A DNA stretch of 16,692 nucleotides, from contig QAXH01006425.1 of NCBI GenBank assembly GCA_004335635.1, forward strand, positions 1 through 16,692, given 5' to 3'. This DNA comes from Chloromonas sp. AAM2 (taxonomy: Eukaryota > Chlorophyta > Chlorophyceae > Chlamydomonadales > Chlamydomonadaceae). Numbering within the stretch: position 1 is the stretch's first letter; the number at the start of each line of letters is the position of its first letter. The notes beneath the pieces are model-generated. The model did no database searches and was not told the DNA's origin. It was given only the letters and a program-made list of their open reading frames with translations. Shown piece by piece: positions 1 to 9,468 of the stretch. The translations under genes and the position numbers were made by a program.

Positions 1-203
1 GTGCAATGGCTGCAGTAACTTCTTCAAGGGTTGGCTCTTGACTGTTGGCTGCTGAGTTCGCTGTTTTTCCATTATCAGCTGTTCAGTAAAGCCAGCAAAA
101 ACACGACAATCAAAAGAAAAACACATAACAGGAAGGACGTGCCTCCTCACTGCTGGGCGGTGCCAACGGCACTGGTGGCGCTCACCTTCAGACTTGACAC
201 AAG

Positions 204-434
204 TTACAGAAGCCACCGTAACCGACCACCTGGCCTGCATAAATGTATGGAGACCATCGAATTGAATGCCCATGGGCCTTGCCTGGCAGTAAGGATGGGA
301 TACAAAGTCCTGCTACTTTGTCCGGCATACCTGCAAGGTAACAATGGCTGCAGAGGCTGTACTCCCACAGCAGAGCGATGAGGCAATCAGCTTTTATCCT
401 TATCAGCGTCTCCCGTGCACACATCAGTTTTACA
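204..434 (-). terminator. Candidate TGTAA polyadenylation signals for FtsZ2
   Basis: Two minus-strand TGTAA pentamers lie at 434-430 and 208-204, about 340 and 570 bases past the FtsZ2 stop codon. TGTAA is the usual polyadenylation signal of chlorophyte algae. The nearer one is the better candidate. A pentamer is common by chance, so this is only suggestive. Confidence 0.35.
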
Positions 435-639
435 CAAACGCGAACTAGCGTACTTGCTCGCCCACCAGTTGCCATGGTGTCACGTCACGTCACAAGCTTC
501 CGACTGCTATGGTTCCGTACCGCCAACATTGCGCCGCAATATGGAGCAGCCAGTCGTTCTACTGCTGGTGCCACATCACAACGCTGGTGAAGTGATTATG
601 GTATCGACACATCCAAACACAGGAAGCACAACCTCTGTG

Positions 640-757
640 CCTCAACCGCTTGCAACGACTGCGACACTTGCCAGCCGTTGACAGCCCTTCGTCCTAGTCC
701 TCAATCGCTTTCAACTACAAAGCGAAAAGCGAGATACTTGCCGCCTGCTGACAGCCT
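640..757. repeat. Degenerate direct duplication, about 50-60 bp unit
   Basis: Two diverged copies lie side by side at 640-688 and 699-757. Both open with CCTCAAYCGCTT and both carry ACTTGCC followed by TGACAGCC. They differ by substitutions and by an insertion of about 10 bases in the second copy. They sit immediately past the FtsZ2 stop, in the presumed 3' UTR. No function is evident. Confidence 0.5.
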
Positions 758-777
758 TCAACAGGTGTGTAGGTGCC

Positions 778-3700
778 TCACTTGCCCTGCAAGCGTCTGC
801 GGCGTAGAAACGCGGGTATCTCAATGCCGCCTGCAGTGTCCGGTGACGCGGCCCTCATCTCCTGCGCGGCGGCAGGTGCTGCTGCGGGTGCACGTGGCGC
901 CGCGGCTGCGACGGCCTGTTGCTGCGGCGCTGCCTGTGGTGCAGAGCGCTGGGTTGGCTGGGGCCGGGAGATCTCAGGCTCACTGGTGCCAAAGCCTGTG
1001 GCGATGATGGTGATGCTGATGGTGTCGTCCAAGGTTGGATCAACCACGGCGCCAAAGATGAGGTTGGCGTTGGGGTCAACGAGGTCATAGATAATTTCAG
1101 CAGCGGCGTTCACCTGCAGGCAAAGCGAGCATGGTCTGGACAAGTGGCAACATGCATTGGCTCCAGACATGTACTGGACCGGAATAAGCTTCCTAGCATC
1201 GTAGCACACGCTCACTGCTACTGACTTTTGCCTAGTTAGCAATCATCAATGTGGGCAACTCAGCTGTTCCCCAGCTTTATCCCCCCTGCTTACCCGTGCC
1301 TCCTGCTTACCTGAGTCGGTGGGGATTGCAAATCCCCTTTTCCACTACGCATTGATCATTTCCGCCCTCTCTCGCTCCACTATACCCCTGGTTGCACCCC
1401 ATGTGTCCTACCTACCTCGTTTAGTGTCATGTCTGTTGGCCCGGAGATGTTCCACACCACGCCTGTCGCCTTGTCAATGCCCGTGTCCAAAAGGGGTGAG
1501 GCAATGGCGCGCATGGCCGCGTTGGAAGCCCGGTCCTTGCCTGCAGCAACACAGTGAATCGGCATGTGTGGTTGATTGCGTAATTATTGATTGCGGACAG
1601 AGCGTTGCCAACACAGTGCAGCCACGCTTGTAATTGATTGTCTGGCTGGGAACCCAGACTGTGATCTTGACCAGCTAGCAAGATAAGGTTATAACGCTGT
1701 GTGATTCCAGCCTCAAGCCTCCCTGTTGAGCACTAAATGGCAAGACTACTGTCATAGCAAAGTAAGATCTGATTACACGTCCACAGTATGGCACAAGGCA
1801 AGGCCGATCCTCTGCTGCACCCCCTTCAATCCTGACCCAGCTCCGGGTCATCAACAGAGCACCAACACTGTCCAGTGTGTTCTTTTGGTTGCAGTAATCC
1901 CACAAGCCCTGTGTTTTGCTCGCCGCGCCCCACCTGATGCCGTTCCCTGGCCCATAAGGGAGGACCCGGCACCCAGCATGATGGCGCTCACGTCAGCAAA
2001 GTCAACGTTCACTAGACCAGGCACCTGCACAGACATTCATAAGCGCACATCTTTTCAGAACTCACGTCCCTTCTTGTTGTGCCTACTCATCCAGAATGGC
2101 ATTTCTTGCATATTATTCCAGCTGTCAGACCAGGGCAAGCTCATTCCAGAATGATCAAACGAACTGACTCAGGTTGTGCATTGGCTGCCATGCCTTGCGT
2201 ATCGCCTCCACTCACTGCATGCTCATTCTGTGCCCGACCCTGACTCACCGTGATGATGTCAGAGATGCCCCTGACTCCCTGCCTGAGCACGTCATCAGCC
2301 ATCTTAAACGCCTCCTTGATAGGAACGTTGGAGTCCATGGCTGAACAAGCACACAAGTACAAACAGACGTGAGGTTGAAGGTGGTTACAATTGTGAGACC
2401 AAACTCACAGGTCGACACACATTCTTGGCGAGCATCATAGACAAGGCCACATGCTAGCCAGGCCTGGGTAGATATGTAGAAACGCACTTCAGTGTATGTA
2501 GGCTCAACTGTCGCTAGACTGCGCGCCATAGGCAGTACAATGGTACTGACTCGACTATGACTGCTGGTGACGATGATATGACCATATACAGTCTTGGCGT
2601 GCCTCAAAAGAAATACAACACCACATCGTGGGCGCTGTACGAATGAGCAGGCTCACTGCACCTTGACTGTATGTATGCACACCATAAATGCCAACTGCAT
2701 ACAGTCACGTGTCTCACCAGTGAGCAGCCTATCGTTGGGAATGACAATGAGGGTGTCCACGGCAGCCTTGAGCGCCTGGAGAGCGGACCGCGCCTGTGGG
2801 ATGGGGCATGTGTATGCATGTGTGAGGATTTGACATAACAGCAGAGGAAAGGCGACGTATAAGCGACGAAGAGAAATGTGCAAACAGAGTTCCTGGACCC
2901 TGTACTTCCCTGCTCAGTGTCAAGACTGGTAAAAGTCAGCATCTTGCACCTAGAAAGAAGCACAATTCTTACCTGCAAGGACCTCTGTCGCCCCTCGAAT
3001 GTAAAAGGCATGGTGACAATGCCTACGGTCAAAATGCCCATCTCCTTGGCCACAGATGCGACGATAGGTGCAGCGCCACTGCCTGTGCCGCCACCCATGC
3101 CAGCCTGCATGCACGTGCAGCCAATCACATGCTGTAACGCTCAAGTTGCGTTGTGTACCAAGTGGATGACTGTAGTCCTCGCAGTTCGACCATCAAGCAA
3201 TGTTTAGCCAGCAAAGTGCACCATGACTTTTGCGTTGAAAACACGAGTTCAGCAGAGTACATGTGACTCTAAAGCACGTGTGGCATGTGTTGCCTCAACG
3301 CGTTTGCAGTGTGTATGTGCTGAAACGTGCAGCGCATGTACGCCTCACTTACAGTGACAAATACCATGTCAGCGCCTTGAAGGGCTTCCTGAATGACATC
3401 ACGGCTCTCTTGAGCCGCCCTCTGCACACACGCGTGCATAATTCTTAGCCTGTGTGCTATAGCCACTGTGATTGAAAGCCAGGCGGTACATGGGTCACCA
3501 GGCTGGTCACAGCATGCAACGCCACTTACCATGCCAATCTCTGGGTTGCCTCCTGCACCCAATCCCCTTGTAAGCTTGGTGCCTATCTGCACCTTGTGCC
3601 CAGACTCCACAGGTGATGTGTTGAGCGCCTGCAGGAACAGTTCGAGCATTGAAATTTCAAACAGGATCCCAGCAGGGTTGTCCTGAAGGGGTTGTCCGTG

Positions 3701-4156
3701 GCTTGGCTGAGCTGCGCACCTGTGCATCGGTGTTCGCGACCCAGAACTCGATGCCCGAGATTTCGCTCTTGACCATGTTGTTCACAGCATTTGAACCACC
3801 CCCACCCACGCCAAAAACCTGCATTCCGACACAGCACCGTGGCTAAGCAAACCACAGCAGTTGTTTCTCTGTTCCTGGCCAGAACGCGCAGTCACCTTGA
3901 TGACGGCTTGTTCGCTACCGCGAAGGCTCTTGGAGCTGTCGCTACTGGCATAAACAGCAACTGTGCGGCTGCGGCAAGACGGGCGGAGCCTGGGCAAGCT
4001 GCCTGTGCATGGTGTCTGTGGGCTGGCAGTGCACAACACTGGTGGCTGCCGCCTGGCGTTAATTGCTCTCTCGCACGACGGCCTGGGCACGTAAGGGATC
4101 TGAAGCCCTGCATTCAGGCGCTGGTGAACCGCGTTGATGCCTTGAGTTGACTTCAT
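778..4156 (-). CDS. FTSZ2: Chloroplast division GTPase FtsZ2 (10 exons)
   Basis: Tubulin-like GTPase that polymerises into the stromal Z ring for plastid division. Exons (minus): 4156-3896, 3818-3720, 3628-3530, 3421-3353, 3104-2973, 2793-2718, 2340-2249, 2024-1934, 1540-1416, 1113-778. All nine introns (77-393 bp) are GT-AG and phases agree, giving about 459 residues. Visible motifs: [12 protein letters not shown] at residue 88, [24 protein letters not shown], the GTP-binding [10 protein letters not shown] at 177, TLIVIPND, the synergy (T7) loop NVDFADV near 282, and [18 protein letters not shown] at 349. The Ala/Pro-rich tail ends in [11 protein letters not shown] at 445. In plants this C-terminal peptide is typical of FtsZ2, binds ARC6 and is absent from FtsZ1. 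Residues 1-80 resemble a transit peptide, with a possible VAVYA cleavage site near residue 70. The 4156 start is uncertain: an upstream ORF at 4248 could supply a different N-terminus. The gene is divergent from RAD51C. Confidence 0.93.
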
Positions 4157-4248
4157 TTTGCACTGCAGTATGTTCTGGGTGCTGCACGATGCGGGCGTGC
4201 CAAGAGAGGTCTCTGGATCAAATTCAAACTGGCCATCACCATCATCAT
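4153..4248 (-). CDS. Upstream ORF or alternative transit-peptide exon of FtsZ2
   Basis: This 31-codon frame has ATGs at 4248, 4245, 4242 and 4236. Its TGA (4155-4153) overlaps the FtsZ2 ATG as ATGA. From the fourth ATG the peptide begins MASLNLIQRPLLARPHR: basic, hydroxylated and free of acidic residues, like a chloroplast transit peptide. One reading is an upstream ORF that controls translation. The other is splicing from 4188|GTGCAG to the TGCAG acceptor ending at 4108, an 80-bp intron. That would join this peptide in frame to the FtsZ2 leader at [11 protein letters not shown] and remove the 4156 start codon. The sequence alone cannot decide between them. Confidence 0.4.
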   Translation of the reverse strand: MMMVMASLNLIQRPLLARPHRAAPRTYCSAK

Positions 4249-4351
4249 GTGCGGTCGTTTCTGCCTGCCCACCTAAAACACCTTACTGAGGTTGATGCAG
4301 TGACAAGCCGTATCTTACTGGTTGAATCTTGATGGTTAAGGACATGCCGCC
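4157..4351. promoter_or_regulatory. Bidirectional promoter between FtsZ2 and RAD51C
   Basis: Only 195 bp separate the two divergent start codons, so both 5' UTRs and core promoters must fit here or overlap upstream exons. No TATA box is evident. On the minus strand there is a TTTGAA hexamer (4228-4223), the core of the animal CHR cell-cycle element. A hexamer match across kingdoms is weak evidence. Upstream ORFs run into both start codons. Confidence 0.6.
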
Positions 4352-4355
4352 ATGA
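4332..4355 (+). CDS. Short upstream ORF overlapping the RAD51C start
   Basis: Seven codons, MVKDMPP, begin at 4332, with a second in-frame ATG at 4344. The TGA at 4353-4355 overlaps the RAD51C ATG at 4352 as ATGA. The main ATG lies in an ideal GCCGCCATG context; the upstream ATGs do not. If the mRNA starts before 4332, ribosomes could reinitiate here or leak past. The transcript start is unknown. Confidence 0.4.
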   Translation: MVKDMPP

Positions 4356-7300
4356 CGCAGCCGTGGCAGCTGGAGGTGACATGCCTCCCACTAGCCCCTG
4401 GCGTGCGTGCCCAACTGTTACGCAGTGGCCTTAGGACAGTGGCAGACGTCAAGCACCTCACAACTAGTCAGCTTTCTTGTCGTGAGTCTGAACCTGGCCA
4501 CACCTGCCCGCGTGGTGACTTTTCCAGCCTTGCTAAGTTTGGACGTCAATTGATTGCATCACAGTGGCAGGCATCACCATTGAGGATGCTTCCGAGGTGC
4601 TCCAAGCAACCAGGGGCAGCACCATAGGCGGATGGTCAATTCCAGGTGAGGATCTGCCAGCATTGAATGAGGGATGCAGGCACAAAACATCAGGCAGTAC
4701 TCCCTCGCAATCTCTCGGCTTGCATCCAGGCCAGAGCGCGACAGGCATGCAACAAGCAATCCACACAAACACAAGGCACCAAGAGCAGATTATGATGATA
4801 ATCCATGCTGGATGCAATGCCTTCAAACCTCGTGCATGTCAACGGCATTCGCGTAGTGACATCCAATTCCGTGCCTCGTTGCAGCAATCTTGAAACTCCG
4901 TCATGCACGGTTATGACAATCAGTTGCCCAGATCACCATGCACATGCACGCAGCTGCTACTTCAGCCGCTGATGCACTCAAGGCGGAGCAGGCCGCTAGG
5001 CGCGTCATCACCTTCTGTGCTGACCTTGACATGTTGCTGGACGGAGGCGTGTGCTGTGGAAGAGTGACAGAGTTCTGTGGAGTACCTGGAGTTGGCAAAA
5101 CTCAACTAGGGTGGGTGAAAATGTATAACTAGTAGCTTTTTAGTTTCAGGACACATACACACATGTATGAGCTTCTGTTGTCTGCCTGACGCCACAACAG
5201 TGGACTAACGGGCATACAGTGCGGTGCTGCGTCTGGCGACCTGTGTCCTGCGCTCAGCGATTCATGACATGATATGCCTAGAACAGTGATGTTTCAGCCA
5301 TGTGCCAAAGTGTTCCTGATGCTTGCGCCTCCATGCGGCACATCCTTTCACCTTGCGGCTTCTGTCTGGGTTCGGTAATCATTCTTTCAACGGCATGTCA
5401 GTGTCTGGCTGCATCAGGACGCAGCTGGCTGTGGACGTGCAGATCCCAGTGGCGTTTGGCGGCCAGGGTGGGGCAGCGGTGTACATCGGTAAGGCGCGGA
5501 TCAGAATAGGCGCGTACAGAAGGTTCAAAGGGATGAATGGAAAAGTCCTGCCTGACAGCAAAGAAGACTAGGCAGTACTCTGGGTGCAGTGGGTGATGTC
5601 AATAGCAAACCTGTTGTGGTGAACGATGTCTGGGACATCAGTGACTGAGTTCACGACTGGACGATGATGGGCGCCCGGCTAGCAAACAAGCGAGCTCTTT
5701 TTCCATGTCCCCCCAATCTTGAATGCACGTTCTTGCTTAGTCATCAGCAATTCGAGGCCTGCCCTTATCCAAACCTTGAGCCAGGGCCATGCCCCATGAG
5801 CCACACTAGCATGCACTGTGCTGATGTGCAGACACTGAGGGCAGCTTCATGGCTGACCGTGTGGTGGACATCGCGCAGGCGGCCGTGCGCCACGTCACGT
5901 CCTACGCACGATCAGCCGAGGCCAAACAGGGCCCCGAGGCGCAGCTGCTCAAGGAACAGGTGTGCATGTGCTGTGCATGTGACGAGTGTTTTTGCCAGCG
6001 ATGATGAGTGTGTGTTGCGTGGTGGAAAGCAGGATGGAGGGCATGCTGGGCCGTGTGCTGCACGTGTGCATGTCTGAAAGCAAGAGCATGGACTGGGCAA
6101 CGGGGTTGAATGATCGCCAGCATAACAGATGCGCACACACACAGACACACACACACACACACACACACACATATGTTGGTATGGAGTCTGTTGCTTTTTC
6201 ACCGGCCTTGCACTGTAGGCCAAGCAATTCACCTTGCAATCGGTAGTGGACAACATCCATGTGTTCCGGGCCCATGACTCGGCACAGCAGGTGTGGAAGC
6301 GTAGGTGAGCCGCAGCCTTGTGCACCAACATCTAATTGTGTGTTATCATGCTTCTTTGCGGCATGGCTGCAAACCCTCTTGTGTTGAGCAGCCTGCCAGT
6401 TGTCAGGTGCTATGCCACCGGGGTTCAAAATTCAAGCCCGATGATCCTGCTGAGTGGTGCAATGATGACATGCTGCGAGGTCAGTGCTGTCAGTGCTGTC
6501 GCTGTTTGTGCCCTTGTTGCTTGCAGTTGGCATGTGTGCATCTCCTTCCTGAGTTTCTGAACAGGCATCCCGAGGTGAGCCCTGCACCATCACTGTGCCG
6601 TACTCCTAACTACCGCCCCACACCTTGAGGGAAGCGCCGTGCCCACGGCAGCAACTTGTACAGTCAGACAGACAGCTTAAACTGTTTGCTTTTATTAACT
6701 GGGAGTTCCCATATGCGTGGCCACCTGCATGAAATGATTGCATTCAAAAGATTGATGAATGACTTGGTTGATGAACCTTTTTTGCGGCTTGTTTTGCCAC
6801 AGCATGTGTGCTCTCATGTGTGTCAGGTGCGGCTGGTGGTGATGGACAGTGTGACGTTCCACTTCCGTCAGGATATGAAAGATTTTAGCGCCCGCGCGCG
6901 CACTCTGACAGCCATGGCTCAGGACCTCATGCACATGGCAGAGACCTACCAAGTAGCGGTGAGGCGCGCACATGGGTGCATGGGCACATGGGAGCATCAC
7001 ATGGCAGAGAAGCAGCAAATAGCAGTAAGTTGCACAGGTTTGAATGCTCTGGTGCTGCCTGCCATGTGCGGGGTAGGCATACATGCTAAATTAAGGCTGC
7101 CAGGTGCGGCACGTTCGGCTGGGTTGCATTAGTTGCCCTCCTGTGCATGGAGGGTACAACCATTTCACGGCATGCAAGCACTGTGATGGCCCAGGAAAGG
7201 TGCAGATTGGATCATGGCACTGCTCTATCGGCCCAAGATTGTCGTTGATTTAGTCAAGGCTAACGGGACGAAGCTTGCAAGCTTCAGGGATGGCAACAGC

Positions 7301-8318
7301 AGGGGACCTGCCACGGTGCTTCCAGCTGCTGTGGGGCGTGTGTGTGTATGTGGTTGTGACATGGCGTACTGCAGGTGGTGTTGATGAACCAAGTGACAAC
7401 CAGAGTGATGGGGGAGGCTATGGCGCAGCTTGTGCCCGCACTAGGTAAGCCACCAGGTCGATGCTGTGTTTAGGACTTGCTGGGAAGGTACTTGCTAAAG
7501 GTACTGGTGGTGGATGCTGTTAAGGTAGGCTGGCTGGGAAGGTGATAGGCAAGAGTTGAGTTAATACCAGGGGCTGCAGGATTTGCCATCTAAAGTGAAA
7601 ACATGTGGCTTACAGGATACAGTAAGCACAGCCTGCCATGTAGTTGTGCAAGTTCCTTGGCTGTGATTCAGGTGTGCATATCGTTTACATCTGTCACTGC
7701 AGCCGCATTGCGGGTCTCGTCTCGTTGTTGCGGCCCAGCTTGAAGCAGCGGCACGTTTGACATCTTCTGTGTGTGCGCAGGAGAGAGCTGGGGTCACGCT
7801 GCCAGCACGCGAGTACTCCTGCATTGGCAGGGCTCTGACCGGTTCGTGCATGCAGCTCATGCGTCCCAACCTGCTTCAACAGTTGCTTTAACATCGTCGA
7901 GTGCAGGTTTGCCTTCCGTATTCCTGCCTGTCTATTGCCAGATGTCCAAGTACAAAGGAAGACAACGAAATCACGAGACGGATTCACTGATGGCTTTTGC
8001 ACCAGCATCAGTATCACTGTGACCGTATTTGCTTGTGCACCAGTGACATGGGCTGTCGCACGAAAGAAGAGGTCGAGCAACGCATCCCAGCTTCATATCA
8101 ATGCCAGTGCCTGCCGTGTCAGTTGATAGGTTTGATGGGCATCTGTCTACCCGGTGTGTCCAAGGTCTGCCTCATGATAAGACGTGTGTTGACCTGCTCG
8201 CAGGTGCGCGTACATGTACAAGTCCCCAGCCTTGCCACCGAGCTCTGCGCACTATGCTGTGACTGCAGACGGCGTGCGGGGCATCCAGCATGCTGCCAAA
8301 CGCCCCACCCCTGTCTAA
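4352..8318 (+). CDS. RAD51C: RAD51C recombinase paralogue (11 exons)
   Basis: RecA/RAD51-family ATPase acting in nuclear homologous-recombination repair, in the RAD51B-C-D-XRCC2 and RAD51C-XRCC3 complexes of other eukaryotes. Exons: 4352-4481, 4565-4645, 4954-5110, 5418-5488, 5832-5959, 6219-6290, 6527-6574, 6827-6958, 7375-7444, 7781-7841, 8204-8318. Phases agree, giving about 354 residues (human 376). Residues 1-60 match the RAD51C N-terminal domain (LPLAPGVRAQLLRSGLRTVADV). Walker A is GVPGVGKT at 113-120, followed by TQLAVDVQIPVAFGG and DTEGSFMADRVVDIA. Then come HLLPEFLNRHPE, Walker B LVVMD at 232-236, VLMNQVTT and ALGESWGHAASTRVLLHW. HWQGSDRCAYMYKSP aligns without a gap to the human segment, which supports the weak GTTCGT donor at 7842. 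The exon 3 acceptor could instead be at 4965, four residues shorter. The human basic C-terminal tail is missing. Introns are 83-416 bp; the fifth holds a CA microsatellite. Confidence 0.93.
6133..6171. repeat. CA/TG dinucleotide microsatellite
   Basis: A nearly pure CA run, interrupted once by CAGACA, lies in RAD51C intron 5 (5960-6218), about 50 bp before the acceptor. It causes Val/Cys-rich open frames on the minus strand that are not genes. Confidence 0.95.
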
Positions 8319-9468
8319 TGACATGTGCAGTGCTGTTCAACGACATGCATGTGTGCCCTTAGGGTCGTGAGGAGCACGCCTGTTTTACAATTCCAGCCTT
8401 CAGACTGCGCTACATCATCAGAATTCACACCACGTTGTTCATGTCGAATGAACAGCGTCAACCAGTGTTGACTCCCTGTAAACATATCACATGTAAGCGT
8501 ATACATTTACAAGCTTTTGTATTTGTCCGTTGTCCGTTCAACCCCATTTGTACACGTACACCGAGTACGATATCAATGCCCAAACACAGAGCACGAGAGC
8601 AGGTCTATATATGCCCAAAGTCTGTTGGTGCCATGTATCCTTGGTGTAATATCAATCGCATGCATCTGTAGCGACACAGAGGCGAGCATGAGTATCTTCA
8701 GGTCTGCATGCTGGCTCTCAACGTGAAGATTGACATCTTGAGTATTGGATCTTCGTCATGATCTGAGGGCAGTACTACCCGCGTGCTTTTGGGTGCTGGA
8801 AACAGTTCGGTGCCTCTTATGAGATCCGTTGACGTGTGGTTGACTGGCTAGTGACCAGCCTCGAGATGCAGGGCGTCAGGAAAGCACGGGAAGCAGGCTG
8901 TGCTTTTGTTGGACACACACACTGTTCTGTAAGGTCTGCGTGTTGATGCTGAACCAGATAGTGGCCACCTCCAGTCTGAGCTTCAACTCTTGCAATGATG
9001 TCACCTCGCAGGCTTGGATGGTGAGATCAGTATTCACGTTGCATATCTCACATGACCCAGAACGCGCTGATCCAGATGTACCTAATGCTTCGCTTTGTTG
9101 TGCTCGGGCTACGCTATTGTTTGCATCTGATCGGTGTACGTGTACAATCATCTGAAACTACAAACTGGTAGAATTGGTATTGTCCTGCAACCCTAGCTCT
9201 GGCCCCACTGCGACAAACCCGGTGCGACAGACGATGGCAGCAGCTTGCTTGCCAACGTGTATGACTTTAGGAATTGAGGCGATAGACCTGATGCCATGCT
9301 TCTTGTGAAGAACAGAGTTGCAAGATATGGTTGAAACAAGAAACGGTGGGCATGCCGTACACGCCATACACAGTAAGGGCGTTGCTTTCATCGGTCGGCA
9401 CCGCTGCGCAGATTCCGTAGGTTTAGAGCAGGTCTCATCTCTTCAGAGGTTCCAAACCTTTGGTCGCC
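8319..9468. other. Intergenic: RAD51C 3' UTR and promoter of the CIMIP-like gene
   Basis: No exon could be supported on either strand. The left part should be the RAD51C 3' UTR, with TGTAA signals at 8477 and 8492. The right part must hold the promoter and 5' UTR of the gene starting at 9469. A pyrimidine-rich TCATCTCTTCAG ending at 9446 could be the acceptor of a 5'-UTR intron. Short open frames near 8940-9155 and 9158-9391 show no family resemblance. Confidence 0.5.
8477..8496 (+). terminator. Candidate TGTAA polyadenylation signals for RAD51C
   Basis: TGTAA occurs at 8477-8481 and again at 8492-8496, about 160-175 bases past the RAD51C stop. Two copies this close at a plausible 3'-UTR distance make this a good candidate cleavage region. 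Confidence 0.5.

Larger units (their letters stand above)
1..777. other. No gene recognised; probable FtsZ2 3' flank
   Basis: I see no convincing coding exon on either strand here. The short open frames lack family motifs and overlap one another on both strands. The right part is probably the 3' UTR of the minus-strand FtsZ2 gene, which stops at 778. TGTAA motifs on the minus strand at 434-430 and 208-204 could be its polyadenylation signals. A degenerate duplication (640-688 and 699-757) lies just past the stop codon. The far left could belong to a neighbouring gene beyond the window. Confidence 0.5.

Noticed and set aside
778..1242. Single 154-residue open frame taken as a gene
   Set aside because: Its first 43 residues are intron; coding starts at 1113 after TGCAG and continues from the exon ending at 1416. 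It is the last exon of FtsZ2.
778..4156. Bacterial FtsZ contamination
   Set aside because: Nine GT-AG introns, an N-terminal leader and the FtsZ2-type tail point to a nuclear plastid-targeted gene.
5902..6428. Minus-strand open frames of 88-159 codons with Val/Cys runs
   Set aside because: They arise from the CA microsatellite and lie across RAD51C exons 5 and 6 and their introns. No family resemblance.
6420..6445. tRNA B-box-like GGTTCAAAATTC
   Set aside because: No matching A-box, anticodon arm or acceptor stem could be folded around it, and it lies inside a RAD51C intron.
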